Assembly (NCBI RefSeq): GCF_000411975.1
Contig: NZ_ASXG01000130.1
Span: 62,001-126,000 of the forward strand
DNA: 64,000 nt
Direction: 5' to 3'
Origin: Amycolatopsis orientalis DSM 43388
GTDB lineage: Bacteria; Actinomycetota; Actinomycetes; Mycobacteriales; Pseudonocardiaceae
The notes under the pieces were generated by a model. The model made no database searches, had not been told where the DNA came from, and saw only the letters and a list, made by a program, of their open reading frames with translations. Position 1 is the stretch's first letter, and the number at the start of each line of letters is the position of its first letter. Positions 25,666-35,364 of this stretch are shown here, piece by piece. Both the position numbers and the translations under genes were made by a program.

Positions 25666-27459
25666 GTGAGCGAGCAGGACACCGCGAGCACGGGCGGTCC
25701 GGTGACCAAGGTCCTGATCGCGAACCGGGGCGAGATCGCGGTTCGCGTGATCCGGGCCGCGAAGGACGCGGGCCTGCAGAGCGTGGCCGTGTACGCGGAT
25801 CCGGACCGCGACGCCCCGCACGTGCGGCTCGCCGACGAGGCGTTCGCCCTCGGCGGGACCACGGCGGCCGAGAGCTACCTCGCGATCGACAAGATCCTCG
25901 ACGCCGCCAAGCGGGCCGGTGCCGATTCGGTCCACCCCGGCTACGGCTTCCTTTCCGAGAACGCCGACTTCGCCCAGGCCGTCCTCGACGCGGGCCTGAC
26001 CTGGATCGGGCCGAGCCCGCAGTCGATCCGCGACCTCGGCGACAAGGTGACCGCGCGGCACATCGCGATGCGCGCGGGCGCGCCGCTGGTGCCCGGCACC
26101 AAGGAGCCGGTGAAGGACGCCGACGAGATCATCGCGTTCGCCGACGAGCACGGCCTGCCGGTCGCGATCAAGGCGGCGTTCGGCGGCGGCGGCCGCGGCC
26201 TGAAGGTCGCCCGCACCCGCGAAGAAATCCCGGAGCTGTTCGAGTCCGCGACGCGGGAGGCGGTGGCCGCGTTCGGCCGCGGCGAATGCTTCGTGGAGCG
26301 CTACCTGGACAAGCCGCGGCACGTCGAGGCGCAGGTGCTGGCCGACCAGCACGGCAACGCGATCGTCGTCGGCACCCGCGACTGCTCGCTGCAGCGCCGC
26401 CACCAGAAGCTGGTGGAAGAGGCCCCCGCGCCGTTCCTCTCCGACGACCAGCGCGCCCGGATCCACGAGTCCGCCAAGGCCATCTGCAAGGAAGCCGGCT
26501 ACTACGGCGCGGGCACCGTGGAGTACCTCGTCGCGGTGGACGGCACCATTTCCTTCCTCGAGGTGAACACCCGGCTGCAGGTCGAGCACCCGGTGTCGGA
26601 GGAGACCACCGGCATCGACCTCGTCCGCGAGATGTTCCGCATCGCGCGCGGCGAGAAGCTCCGGATCACCGAGGACCCGACTCCGCGCGGCCACTCGATC
26701 GAGTTCCGCATCAACGGCGAGGACGCCGGCCGCGGCTTCCTGCCCGCGCCGGGCACGGTCACCAAGTTCGTCGCCCCTTCCGGCCCGGGCGTGCGCGTCG
26801 ACTCCGGCGTCGAATCCGGCAGCGTGATCGGCGGCCAGTTCGACTCGATGCTCGCCAAGCTCATCGTGACCGGCTCGGACCGACAGAACGCGCTGGAACG
26901 CAGCCGGCGCGCGCTGGCCGAATTCGAGGTCGAGGGCATGGCGACGGTGCTGCCGTTCGACCGCGTGATCGTGAACGACCCGGCGTTCGTCGGCGACGAG
27001 AACGGCTTCAGCGTGCACACCCGCTGGATCGAGACCGAGTTCGACAACCAGATCGAGCCGTTCGTCGCCCCGGACGTCGAGGCCGAGGAAGAGGCGCCGC
27101 GGCAGAACGTCGTGGTCGAGGTCGGCGGACGCCGGCTCGAGGTTTCGCTGCCCGGCGGCTTCGCCCTCGAAGGCGGCGGCGCGCCCGCGGCTACGAAGGC
27201 CAAGCCGCGAAAGCGGGCCGGCGGCGCGAAGGCAGCGGTGAGTGGCGACGCGGTCACCGCGCCGATGCAGGGCACCATCGTGAAGATCGCGGTCGAGGAA
27301 GGCCAGCACGTCGAGGCGGGCGAGCTGATCGTGGTGCTCGAGGCGATGAAGATGGAAAACCCGGTCACCGCACACAAAGCGGGCACGGTCACCGGGCTTT
27401 CGGTCGAGATCGGCTCCGCGGTCACACAGGGAACGCAACTCTTGGAGCTCAAGGACTGA
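25666..27459 (+). CDS. accA: Acyl-CoA carboxylase alpha subunit (biotin carboxylase + BCCP)
   Basis: A 597-residue biotinylated subunit shared by actinobacterial acyl-CoA carboxylases. The biotin carboxylase part starts with [20 protein letters not shown] and has the ATP-grasp glycine loop [34 protein letters not shown] and a C-terminal subdomain. After an Ala/Lys linker the BCCP domain ends with [12 protein letters not shown], whose lysine is the BirA target. It pairs with AccD/AccE at 14-16 kb. The GTG at 25666 is six bases after GGGAGG; the adjacent GTG at 25663 is less well spaced. Confidence 0.95.
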   Translation: MSEQDTASTGGPVTKVLIANRGEIAVRVIRAAKDAGLQSVAVYADPDRDAPHVRLADEAFALGGTTAAESYLAIDKILDAAKRAGADSVHPGYGFLSENADFAQAVLDAGLTWIGPSPQSIRDLGDKVTARHIAMRAGAPLVPGTKEPVKDADEIIAFADEHGLPVAIKAAFGGGGRGLKVARTREEIPELFESATREAVAAFGRGECFVERYLDKPRHVEAQVLADQHGNAIVVGTRDCSLQRRHQKLVEEAPAPFLSDDQRARIHESAKAICKEAGYYGAGTVEYLVAVDGTISFLEVNTRLQVEHPVSEETTGIDLVREMFRIARGEKLRITEDPTPRGHSIEFRINGEDAGRGFLPAPGTVTKFVAPSGPGVRVDSGVESGSVIGGQFDSMLAKLIVTGSDRQNALERSRRALAEFEVEGMATVLPFDRVIVNDPAFVGDENGFSVHTRWIETEFDNQIEPFVAPDVEAEEEAPRQNVVVEVGGRRLEVSLPGGFALEGGGAPAATKAKPRKRAGGAKAAVSGDAVTAPMQGTIVKIAVEEGQHVEAGELIVVLEAMKMENPVTAHKAGTVTGLSVEIGSAVTQGTQLLELKD

Positions 27460-27513
27460 AGTTGTGCTGAATGTCGTGGGTGCCGCGCGCTCGCGCGGCC
27501 TACCATCGACTAC

Positions 27514-28065
27514 GTGACTGAGGTTCCGTCTCCGCAGCTGCGGATCAGCGACCAGGAGCGAGAGTCCGCGCTGCACGCGCTCGGCGAGCACATGAGCGCG
27601 GGACGGATCGACATCGACGAGTACGGCGAACGATCCGCCCGGATCACCGCGGCCAAAACGCGGGGCGAACTGGGCGAACTGTTCGCCGACCTTCCGGTGC
27701 CGCATCCGGTGTTCGGCGCGGGTGCGACCGCCGCGCCGGAACCAGCCGCGGACCCGAGGCCCGTGCCGCAGCCCGCGGCGTCCGGCGAGGTCGCCGCGCG
27801 GCAGCCGGAATGGTCGGCCGGGCAACGCGCCGTCGCCGCGTTGGTCCCGCTGGTGTGGATCGCCGCGATCGCCCTGATCGCCACCGGCACCGCGGGGTGG
27901 CCGGTGATTTTCGCGCCGATCGCGCTCACCGCGGTCGGCCGTGCTCTCTGGGGCAAGGGTTTCGAGCACCATGACCACCATCACCACGACCGGCATCGCG
28001 AGCGCCGCGAGGAGTTCCGGGCGATGCGTGACGAGCACCGGCGCCAGCGCCGGCTGGACCGCTGA
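27514..28065 (+). CDS. DUF1707 membrane protein (first of a pair)
   Basis: A 183-residue protein. The DUF1707 domain is at the N terminus: LRISDQERESALHALGEHMS, GRIDIDEYGERSARITAA, ELFADLP. After an Ala/Pro linker come two hydrophobic stretches (VAALVPLVWIAAIALIATG, WPVIFAPIALTAVGRAL), then an unusual His/Arg/Glu tail (EHHDHHHHDRHRERREEF). Function is unknown; the family often sits beside regulators. The GTG at 27514 has TACCAT (27501-27506) seven bases upstream, leaderless-type. It leads a likely operon with the next DUF1707 gene and the kinase. Confidence 0.8.
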   Translation: MTEVPSPQLRISDQERESALHALGEHMSAGRIDIDEYGERSARITAAKTRGELGELFADLPVPHPVFGAGATAAPEPAADPRPVPQPAASGEVAARQPEWSAGQRAVAALVPLVWIAAIALIATGTAGWPVIFAPIALTAVGRALWGKGFEHHDHHHHDRHRERREEFRAMRDEHRRQRRLDR

Positions 28066-28073
28066 GGCGGACC

Positions 28074-28469
28074 ATGGCTGACCTGCGGCTGAGTGACGCC
28101 GAACGGCAGGACGCGCTCGACGTCCTCTCCGAGCACGTCCGCACCGGACGCCTCGACATCGACGAGTACGGCAGCCGCTCGGCGAAGGTCACGTCAGCCA
28201 AACTGGTCAGCGAACTGGTGCCGCTGTTCGAGGATCTGCCCTCGCCGCGGCCGAGCGCGCTGCTGGCCACGGCCCAGCCGGAACCGGTCGTCCCGCCCGC
28301 CCGCAACGGCAACGACGGCGGCGGGCTCGGCGCGTTCGTGATGCGGTATTCGCTGCCGCTTTCGATCGCGTTGGCGGTCATCGTGCTCGTCCTGACGCGC
28401 GGGCGGCTGCTGATCGTGTTCGCGCTGCCGTTGCTGCTGGTCCTGTTCGGCGGATGGCGGCGGCGCTGA
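28074..28469 (+). CDS. DUF1707 membrane protein (second of a pair)
   Basis: A 131-residue paralogue of the preceding gene. The DUF1707 domain (LRLSDAERQDALDVLSEHVR, GRLDIDEYGSRSAKVTSA, LFEDLP) is followed by a linker and two membrane segments (YSLPLSIALAVIVLVLT and LLIVFALPLLLVLFGG) ending in RRR. It begins 8 bp after its neighbour and its end overlaps the kinase start by 16 bp, so the three genes are an operon. Function is unknown. Confidence 0.8.
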   Translation: MADLRLSDAERQDALDVLSEHVRTGRLDIDEYGSRSAKVTSAKLVSELVPLFEDLPSPRPSALLATAQPEPVVPPARNGNDGGGLGAFVMRYSLPLSIALAVIVLVLTRGRLLIVFALPLLLVLFGGWRRR

Positions 28470-29731
28470 GCTCGCCCGAACGCACGCCGCGGCTCAGCCC
28501 GATGATGGGGCTGCGGCCGGGTTCGGTCGATCCGAAGGCCGAGCGATGGGCCGGCCCGGTGTTCGCCGGGGTCGGGATTCTGGCACTCGCGGTGTGCACG
28601 AGCATCGCCGCCGGGCAGCCGCACGGCGATCCCGCGCAGTGGCGCACCACGTTGCTTTTCGCTGCGGCGACCGGACTGTGGTTGCTGCTGCTGATCCCCG
28701 TTTTTCCGCAGCGCACGCGAAAACCGTGGCTGGCCGTTGGCTTCTTCCTCGTGCTGTTGGCCGGCGCGACCGTTCTCACTTCGCGGCTGGATCCGTTCAC
28801 CGCCTTCGCTTCGATCGGCTATCCGATCGCGTTCGTATTGTTCCCCACGCGGTGGAGCATCTTCGCCGCGGCCGCGACCGCAGTGGTTCCGTTGCTGGCC
28901 AAGGGAATTTGGCAACCGTCGCCACCGTGGCTCACCGCGGTGTCGATCGTCGGGCCGATTCTGTACGCGGCGTGGTTCGTCGGCGCGGAGAACGAGCAAC
29001 GCCGTCGTACCAACGAGAAACTCGCACAGTCGAACGCGCGGCTGGAAACGGCATTGACGGAAAACGCGGCACTGCATGCACAATTGCTGACCCAAGCCCG
29101 AGAGGCAGGGGTGCTCGACGAGCGACAGCGGATGGCTCGCGAAATTCACGACACTGTCGCGCAGGGTTTGACCGGCATCGTCACTCAGCTGCAGGCCGCC
29201 GACCGGGCCACCGAAGCGGCGGAACGGCAACGGCATCTCGACCACGTGCACACACTGGCGAAGGACAGTCTCACCGAGGCGCGTCGAGCAGTGCAGGCGT
29301 TGCGACCGGAGCCGTTGGCGGACTCGCACCTGCCGGAAGCGTTGGCAGGATTGGCGAATCGCGTGTCCGACACCTCTGGTGCCACGGTGACCGCCAACGT
29401 CGAAGGGGACGCTCGGCCGTTGCTTCCGGACCTGGAAGTAGCGCTGTACCGGGTGGCGCAGGAAGCCTTGGCCAACGCGGAAAAACACGCGCGGGCCAGC
29501 CGGATCGGCCTCACCCTGACCTACACCAGCGACCTGGTCCTGCTCGATGTCCGGGACGACGGAAAGGGGTTCGCCCCCGGCGACCGCGGCGACGGCACCG
29601 GCTTCGGCCTGGAAGCGATGCGCCAGCGCGTGCAGCGAGTGGCGGGTTCGCTGGCCATCGAGTCCGCACCAGGGGAAGGGACCGCCGTGCACGCGGAGTT
29701 CCCGGCGATCTCCTCGCCCGGAACCGCTTGA
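28454..29731 (+). CDS. NarL-type sensor histidine kinase (orphan)
   Basis: A 425-residue kinase. About five hydrophobic segments form the sensor (GPVFAGVGILALAVCTSIAA through TAVSIVGPILYAAWFVGA). A helical linker follows, then the HisKA_3 dimerisation box ERQRMAREIHDTVAQGLTGI with the phospho-accepting His, and an HATPase with RVAQEALANAEKHARAS, DVRDDGKGF and GTGFGLEAMRQRV. Kinases of this class normally precede a LuxR-type response regulator, but the next gene is an acetyltransferase with its own promoter, and no receiver domain is in the window. The start overlaps the DUF1707 gene. Confidence 0.9.
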   Translation: MAAALSSPERTPRLSPMMGLRPGSVDPKAERWAGPVFAGVGILALAVCTSIAAGQPHGDPAQWRTTLLFAAATGLWLLLLIPVFPQRTRKPWLAVGFFLVLLAGATVLTSRLDPFTAFASIGYPIAFVLFPTRWSIFAAAATAVVPLLAKGIWQPSPPWLTAVSIVGPILYAAWFVGAENEQRRRTNEKLAQSNARLETALTENAALHAQLLTQAREAGVLDERQRMAREIHDTVAQGLTGIVTQLQAADRATEAAERQRHLDHVHTLAKDSLTEARRAVQALRPEPLADSHLPEALAGLANRVSDTSGATVTANVEGDARPLLPDLEVALYRVAQEALANAEKHARASRIGLTLTYTSDLVLLDVRDDGKGFAPGDRGDGTGFGLEAMRQRVQRVAGSLAIESAPGEGTAVHAEFPAISSPGTA

Positions 29732-29835
29732 GTCCGTCCGAGCACGCCCGGCCGGCGAAATTTCACCCTGCGCTCACCCCGGCCGTGACGCGGCACGCAG
29801 CCGTTTCGCGCCTCCGGACGGTTAGGCTCGAGTCC

Positions 29836-30369
29836 GTGGAACCCGTGGACATCAACGCGGGCGCGTACTACCTGCGTCAGCTCCGCGCGGACCGGCACCT
29901 CGACGACCGGCCCGCGCTGATGGAGGCGTTCGCGGACCCGCAGCATCGGCGGTACGTGCTGAACTACCGGTTGCGCACCCCCGACGAGGCCACCGAGTAC
30001 ATCACGCTGCGCGCTGCGCAGTGGGCGTGCGACGAGCGATGTTCGTGGGCCGTGGCCGAACCGGCGACCAGCCGGTTGCTCGGCGAGGTCGGCCTGCGCG
30101 ACCTGGACCTCCGCTTCGGCACCGCCGAGGCGTCGGTGTGGACGCACCCGGCCGAACGGGGCAAAGGCATCGCCGCGGTCGGGCTGTCGGCCGCGATCCA
30201 GTTCGGCTTCGCCCGGCTGGGCCTGCACGAAATCGCTTACCGGCACGACGAAAGCAACACCGCGTCCGAAATCGTCGCGAAGCGGGCCGGGTTCACCCGC
30301 GTCGGGCCCGAAGACCGGCCCTCGCCCAGCGGGGAAACGCTCATCCGCTGGGTGCGCAAGCCCTCGTGA
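29836..30369 (+). CDS. GNAT-family N-acetyltransferase (RimJ/RimL-like)
   Basis: A 177-residue acetyltransferase. Motifs include YYLRQLRADRHLDDRPAL, SWAVAEPATSRLLGEVGLRD, WTHPAERGKGIAAVGLSAAI (acetyl-CoA loop) and HDESNTASEIVAKRAGFTRV, as in ribosomal-protein or small-molecule N-acetyltransferases. The acceptor is unknown. The GTG at 29836 has TAGGCT (29823-29828) seven bases upstream, so it is probably leaderless. The stop codon lies in the left arm of a hairpin shared with convergent glpD. Confidence 0.83.
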   Translation: MEPVDINAGAYYLRQLRADRHLDDRPALMEAFADPQHRRYVLNYRLRTPDEATEYITLRAAQWACDERCSWAVAEPATSRLLGEVGLRDLDLRFGTAEASVWTHPAERGKGIAAVGLSAAIQFGFARLGLHEIAYRHDESNTASEIVAKRAGFTRVGPEDRPSPSGETLIRWVRKPS

Positions 30370-30397
30370 GTGCCGGTGCTTCCCGGCACCCACGAGG
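30362..30397. terminator. CTCGTGAGTG-family bidirectional hairpin (copy 2)
   Basis: Arms of 15 bp (CCTCGTGAGTGCCGG and its complement with one mismatch) with a six-base loop lie between the convergent ends of the GNAT gene and glpD. Confidence 0.7.
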
Positions 30398-30403
30398 AAA
30401 GAC

Positions 30404-32137
30404 TCAGCTGACCGGCTCGATCAGCCCGGCCCGGGCCTCCGGAGCCGCCGCCCGCAGCGCGTCCGCCGATTCGTCCGTCGGCTGCAGCTGCGAATCCCGC
30501 TCGGCCTCGACGCGCGCCCGGTAGACCTCGACCTCGCGCTTGGTCGTCTCCTCCGACCAGCCCAGCACGCCGGCCACCAGCTGCGCGACCTGCTCCGCGC
30601 AGTCGATGCCGCGGTGGGCGTACTCGATGGAGATCCGCGTGCGGCGAGCGAGGACGTCCTCCAGGTGCAGCGCACCCTCGTGGCTGGCCGCGTACACGAC
30701 CTCCACGCCGAGGTAATCCGGGGCCGACTCGATCGGCTTGAGCAGCTCCGGCCGGTCCGCCGCGAGCGCCAGCACCTCGTGCACCAGCGAGCCGTAGCGG
30801 TCGAGCAGGTGCCGCACGCGGTACGGGTGCAGCCCGTGCTCCGCGGCCAGGTGGTCGGCCTGGTTGACCAGCGCGTGGTAGCCGTCCGCGCCGAGCAGCG
30901 GGACCTTGTCGGTGATCGACGACGGCGGGCGGCCGGGCAGGTCGACCACCGCGGCGTCGACGGCGTCGGCCGCCATCACCCGGTACGTCGTGTACTTGCC
31001 GCCCGCGATCGCGACCAGGCCCGGCGCGACCCGCGCGACCGCGTGCTCGCGCGACAGCTTCGACGTCTCTTCGCTCTCCCCGGCCAGCAGCGGCCGCAGG
31101 CCCGCGTACACGCCTTCGATGTCGTCGTGCGTCAGCGGCGTCGCGAGCACCGAGTTCACGTGCTCGAGCAGGTAATCGATGTCGTGCTTGGTGGCCGCCG
31201 GGTGGGCGAGGTCGAGGTTCCAGTCGGTGTCGGTGGTGCCGACGATCCAGTGGTTGCGCCACGGAATCACGAACAGCACCGACTTCTCGGTGCGCAGGAT
31301 CATCCCGGACTCCGACACGATCCGGTCGCGCGGAACCACGATGTGCACGCCCTTGCTGGCCCGCACGCGGAACCGGCCGCGGCCGCCGGACAGCCGCTGC
31401 AGTTCGTCGGTCCACACGCCGGTGCAGTTGACCACCGCGCCGGCCTGGATCTCGGTCTCGCGGCCGTCCTCGACGTCGCGCACGCGCACGCCGGAAATCC
31501 GGTCCGCTTCGCGCAGAAAGCCGACGACCTGGGTGGAGGTCCGGACCACCGCGCCGTAATGCGCGGCGGTGCGCGCGACGGTCATCGTGTGCCGGGCGTC
31601 GTCCGCCTGCGCGTCGTAGTACCGGATGCCGCCGATGAGCGCGGACCGCTTGAGCGCCGGGACCATTCGGAGGGCACCCGCGCGGGTGAGATGTTTCTGG
31701 CCCGGCACCGACCGGGCGCCGCCCATCGTGTCGTACATCAGCAGACCGGCGGCGGTGTAGGGACGCTCCCAGATCCGGTGCGTCAGCGGGTACAGGAAGC
31801 TCACCGGCTTCACGAGGTGCGGGGCGATCTTCGTCAGCATCAGCTCGCGCTCGTGCAGCGCTTCGCGCACCAGGCCGAACTCGAGCTGTTCGAGGTACCG
31901 CAGACCGCCGTGGAAGAGCTTGCTCGACCGGCTCGAGGTGCCGGACGCGAGGTCGCGGGCCTCGACGAGAGCCACCCGCAGGCCGCGGGTCGCCGCGTCG
32001 AGCGCCGTGCCCGCGCCGACGACCCCGCCGCCGATCACGACCAGGTCGAAGGTCTCTTCGCCGAAGCGCCGCCAGGATTCCTCCCGGCCCGCCGGACCCA
32101 GCTGGGCCGGGTCGCTGCCGTTGTGCGGGTTCGTCAC
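30404..32137 (-). CDS. glpD: Glycerol-3-phosphate dehydrogenase, FAD-dependent
   Basis: Oxidises glycerol-3-phosphate to dihydroxyacetone phosphate and passes electrons to the quinone pool at the membrane. The 577-residue protein has the FAD motif DLVVIGGGVVGAGTALDA, the signature SSRSSKLFHGGLRYLEQ, PWRNHWIVGTTDTDWN and APGLVAIAGGKYTTYRVMA, plus a C-terminal helical DAO_C domain. The GTG at 32137 lies seven bases from GGAGGA; a GTG one codon earlier is also possible. It diverges from glpF-glpK, completing a glycerol catabolic locus. Confidence 0.94.
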   Translation of the reverse strand: MTNPHNGSDPAQLGPAGREESWRRFGEETFDLVVIGGGVVGAGTALDAATRGLRVALVEARDLASGTSSRSSKLFHGGLRYLEQLEFGLVREALHERELMLTKIAPHLVKPVSFLYPLTHRIWERPYTAAGLLMYDTMGGARSVPGQKHLTRAGALRMVPALKRSALIGGIRYYDAQADDARHTMTVARTAAHYGAVVRTSTQVVGFLREADRISGVRVRDVEDGRETEIQAGAVVNCTGVWTDELQRLSGGRGRFRVRASKGVHIVVPRDRIVSESGMILRTEKSVLFVIPWRNHWIVGTTDTDWNLDLAHPAATKHDIDYLLEHVNSVLATPLTHDDIEGVYAGLRPLLAGESEETSKLSREHAVARVAPGLVAIAGGKYTTYRVMAADAVDAAVVDLPGRPPSSITDKVPLLGADGYHALVNQADHLAAEHGLHPYRVRHLLDRYGSLVHEVLALAADRPELLKPIESAPDYLGVEVVYAASHEGALHLEDVLARRTRISIEYAHRGIDCAEQVAQLVAGVLGWSEETTKREVEVYRARVEAERDSQLQPTDESADALRAAAPEARAGLIEPVS

Positions 32138-32175
32138 CACTCGTTCCTCCTCGTGCTCCACCTTCCCCAGCATCG

Positions 32176-32187
32176 CACGCTTGCGTG
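32176..32187. promoter_or_regulatory. Dyad in the glpD/glpF divergent control region
   Basis: The 237-bp spacer between glpD and glpF contains CACGC-TT-GCGTG (32176-32187), 39 bp before the glpD start, and several weaker CACG/CGTG elements toward glpF. It may bind a glycerol regulator of the IclR (GylR) type, but no such gene is in the window. The assignment is tentative. Confidence 0.35.
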
Positions 32188-32374
32188 ATCGTCTGCTGAC
32201 CCCGAGGTGACACGTGTGGCGGAACCCATGACGATCATGGTCACATTGGTTCGCCCGGCTTATGGATTGCGCGCGTACGCACCGGTAACGTGCCGCGGAC
32301 TGGGGTCGGCTACGGGGCGGTGGCCGGACGTGATCGGCCCTGCACAGACTGTCCAGTGTGGAGGTGCGGAAAGC

Positions 32375-33133
32375 GTGAGTCAGAGTCTGAGTCCGGGTGC
32401 GATCATCGTCTGGGAGACGCTCGGCACAGCGGTGCTCCTGTTATTGGGCAACGGCGTGGTGGCCAACGTGGTGCTGCGCAAGAACAACGGCTTTCAAGCC
32501 GGCACCCTGTTCATCACTTTCGGGTGGGGCTTCGGCGTGTTCGCCGGGGCCAGCATCGCCGCGCCGACCGGCGCGCACCTCAACCCGGCGGTCACGCTGG
32601 GGCTTGCCATTTCGGGCAAGGTTTCGTGGACGGTCGTGCCGTATTACCTCGTCGGGGAAATGCTCGGCGCGATCCTCGGCGCGGTGCTGTGCTGGCTGAC
32701 CTACAAACTGCAGTTCGACGACCACCCGAATCCCGAGGAGACGCTGGGCATCTTCTCCACCGCCCCGCAGATCCGGAACAAGGCGTGGAACCTGGTCACC
32801 GAGATCATCGGCACCTTCGTGCTGGTCGGCTGGATCCTGTTCAACCCGGTCTACAAGAACGCCTCGTCCGGCCCGGAGTTCGGCAACGCGGCACTCGGCT
32901 ACGCGGGCGTGGCGTTCGTCGTGCTGGTGATCGGCATTTCGCTCGGCGGGCCGACCGGCTACGCCATCAACCCGGCCCGCGACCTGGGCCCGCGGCTCGC
33001 GTACGCGTTCCTGCTGCCGATCAAGGGCAAGCGCGACCCCGACTGGGGCTACTCGTGGGTGCCGGTCGTCGGGCCGCTGGTCGGCGCGGCGCTGGCCGCG
33101 GTGGTCTGGCTCGGCGTGCACAACCTGACCTGA
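32375..33133 (+). CDS. glpF: Glycerol facilitator (aquaglyceroporin)
   Basis: A 252-residue six-helix MIP channel for glycerol entry. Both half-helix NPA motifs are present ([12 protein letters not shown] and [14 protein letters not shown]); the residues DLGPR after the second NPA mark it as glycerol-conducting and not a pure aquaporin. The GTG at 32375 follows GGAGG by ten bases. It is followed after 22 bp by glpK, an obvious operon. Confidence 0.93.
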   Translation: MSQSLSPGAIIVWETLGTAVLLLLGNGVVANVVLRKNNGFQAGTLFITFGWGFGVFAGASIAAPTGAHLNPAVTLGLAISGKVSWTVVPYYLVGEMLGAILGAVLCWLTYKLQFDDHPNPEETLGIFSTAPQIRNKAWNLVTEIIGTFVLVGWILFNPVYKNASSGPEFGNAALGYAGVAFVVLVIGISLGGPTGYAINPARDLGPRLAYAFLLPIKGKRDPDWGYSWVPVVGPLVGAALAAVVWLGVHNLT

Positions 33134-33155
33134 TCCCCTTTCCTGGAGGAAATCC

Positions 33156-34664
33156 ATGACTTCGTATGTCGCCGCGATCGACCAGGGCACCACGTCGACG
33201 CGTTGCATGATCTTCGACCACTCCGGCCGTGTCGTCGCGGTCGACCAGCGCGAGCACGAGCAGATCTTCCCGCAGGCGGGCTGGGTCGAGCACAACGCCG
33301 AGGAGATCTGGGAAAACACCCGCGCGGTCGCCGCGGGCGCGCTCGCCAAGGCCGATCTTCGGCCGAACGACATCGCCGCGGTCGGCATCACCAACCAGCG
33401 CGAGACGGCGCTGGTGTGGGACCGCAAGACCGGGAAGCCGGTGTACAACGCGATTGTCTGGCAGGACACGCGCACCGACAAGATCGCCGCCGAACTGGGC
33501 GCGCTCGGCGGCGGCCAGGAGCGCTATCGCTCGAAGACCGGTCTTCCGCTCGCCACGTATTTCTCCGGCCCGAAGATCAAGTGGATCCTCGACAACGTCG
33601 AGGGCGCGCGGGCCAGGGCCGAGGCAGGCGACCTGGTGTTCGGCAACATGGACACCTGGGTGCTGTGGAACATGACCGGCGGCACCGACGGCGGCGTGCA
33701 CGTGACGGACCCGACGAACGCGTCGCGCACTCTGCTGATGGACCTCGACACCCTGCAGTGGGACGAGGAGATCGCGGCGGAGATGGGGATTCCGCTGTCG
33801 ATGCTGCCGGAGATCCGGTCGTCGTCGGAGGTGTACGGCAAGGTCCGCCCGCGCGGAGCCCTCGCCGAGGTGCCGATCGCGGGCATCCTGGGCGACCAGC
33901 AGGCGGCGACGTTCGGCCAGGCGTGCCTCTCGCCGGGCGAGGCCAAGAACACTTACGGCACCGGCAACTTCGTGCTGCTGAACACCGGCACGGAGAAGGT
34001 GCTGTCGGAAAACGGCCTGCTGACGACGGTCTGTTACAAGATCGGCTCGAACGACACGGTCTACGCGCTGGAGGGTTCGGTCGCGGTCACCGGTTCGCTG
34101 GTGCAGTGGCTGCGGGACAACCTGGGGCTGATTTCGTCGGCGGCCCAGATCGAGGAATTCGCCCGGACGGTCGACGACAACGGCGGCGCGTACTTCGTGC
34201 CGGCGTTCTCCGGCCTGTTCGCCCCGTACTGGCGCTCGGACGCGCGCGGCGCGATCGTCGGCCTGACCCGGTTCGTGAACAAGGGCCACCTCTCGCGGGC
34301 CGTGCTGGAGGCGACGGCGTTCCAGTCGCGCGAGGTGATCGACGCGATGAACGCCGACTCCGGGGTCCCGCTGAAGTCGCTGAAGGTCGACGGCGGGATG
34401 GTCGTGAACGAGCTGCTGATGCAGTTCCAGGCGGACATCCTCGGCGTGCCGGTGATCCGCCCGGTGGTGAACGAAACGACCGCACTGGGCGCCGCCTACG
34501 CCGCCGGGCTGGCGGTCGGGTTCTGGGAGTCGGAGGACGACATCCGGACCAACTGGGCGAAGGACAAGCAGTGGGACCCGTCGATGGACGAGTCCCGGCG
34601 GGAGAAGGAATACCGGAACTGGAAGAAGGCCGTGACGAAGACCTTCGACTGGGTGGAGGACTGA
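33156..34664 (+). CDS. glpK: Glycerol kinase
   Basis: Phosphorylates glycerol to glycerol-3-phosphate, the substrate of GlpD. The 502-residue FGGY kinase has [15 protein letters not shown] (phosphate loop), [64 protein letters not shown] and the C-terminal [19 protein letters not shown]. The ATG at 33156 has GGAGGAAATCC upstream. A strong hairpin follows at 34726. Confidence 0.96.
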   Translation: MTSYVAAIDQGTTSTRCMIFDHSGRVVAVDQREHEQIFPQAGWVEHNAEEIWENTRAVAAGALAKADLRPNDIAAVGITNQRETALVWDRKTGKPVYNAIVWQDTRTDKIAAELGALGGGQERYRSKTGLPLATYFSGPKIKWILDNVEGARARAEAGDLVFGNMDTWVLWNMTGGTDGGVHVTDPTNASRTLLMDLDTLQWDEEIAAEMGIPLSMLPEIRSSSEVYGKVRPRGALAEVPIAGILGDQQAATFGQACLSPGEAKNTYGTGNFVLLNTGTEKVLSENGLLTTVCYKIGSNDTVYALEGSVAVTGSLVQWLRDNLGLISSAAQIEEFARTVDDNGGAYFVPAFSGLFAPYWRSDARGAIVGLTRFVNKGHLSRAVLEATAFQSREVIDAMNADSGVPLKSLKVDGGMVVNELLMQFQADILGVPVIRPVVNETTALGAAYAAGLAVGFWESEDDIRTNWAKDKQWDPSMDESRREKEYRNWKKAVTKTFDWVED

Positions 34665-34725
34665 TCTCCGGCGCGCCCAGCGCGGGTCGAGCTTCGTTCG
34701 CCGGTCGGCTGGCTGAATGTCGGTG

Positions 34726-34766
34726 AGGGAGCCCTGGGGGAATCTGAATTCCCTCGGGGCTCCCTT
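34726..34766 (+). terminator. Terminator of the glpFK operon
   Basis: A long hairpin with arms starting AGGGAGCCC and ending GGGCTCCCT, and a central GGGAAT-CTGA-ATTCCC core, lies 62 bp after glpK. Its core matches the perfect hairpin at 40272. Confidence 0.75.
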
Positions 34767-34925
34767 GCGTCTGCCCCATGCAGGGCACCGCCCGCCGTAT
34801 CGATGCGGCCCGATGCCAGCTGCGGGACCGCTGGAAGATCAGCCCCGCTCAGCTCGCAGTGCCGCTCGACGCCGCGCAACTCAGCCCCGCCCTGCCTGGC
34901 AACGCGACCCAGCCACGCCTCGCTG

Positions 34926-35295
34926 CCAATGCCGCCACGCAACCCGAGCAGACCGGCAATGCGGCTCGGCGTGCCTATCCACCAGCGCCGCACGCCAGCA
35001 CAGCCCGGCGACAGGGCGCGGCGCGCCTGGCCACGAGCGCCGCACGCCAACACAACCCGACAACACGACCCGGCGCAGCTGACCGCCAGCACCACAACTC
35101 AGCGCAACCGGCCACCGCGGCCCGGCGCGCCTGGCCACCAGCGCCGCACGACCCAGCGCAGCCCGGCAACACGACCTCGCCGCACCGAGCCACCAGCGCC
35201 GCACGACTCATCGCAACCTGGCGATACAGCCCGGCGCGCCTGGCCGCCAACCACCACGCGACCAAGCACAATCCGGCAACAAGGCCCCGCCTGCC
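34926..35295. repeat. Degenerate tandem repeat with 52-bp period, about seven units
   Basis: Units beginning CCACCAGCGCCGCACG, or close variants, start at 34926 (divergent), 34979, 35031, 35083, 35135, 35190 and 35244, giving spacings of 53, 52, 52, 52, 55 and 54. Several units end in CCCGGCGCGCCTGG. The period is not a multiple of three and no start/Shine-Dalgarno is present, so it is non-coding. It fills the otherwise gene-free stretch between glpK and the convergent VOC gene. Confidence 0.8.
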
Positions 35296-35364
35296 CGGCC
35301 GTCATCGCACCGGCCAGTCAGCCCACCGCGGTCAGCTCGCGCAGCCAAGCCGAAACCCCTGACG

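Noticed and set aside
34926-35295. CRISPR array
   Set aside because: The units are contiguous degenerate repeats without conserved direct repeats separated by unique spacers, and no cas genes are present.
34881-35305. Minus-strand small proteins with repeated RAALVARRAGP-like segments
   Set aside because: They are translations of the 52-bp repeat; no ribosome-binding site, and the period is not a multiple of three.
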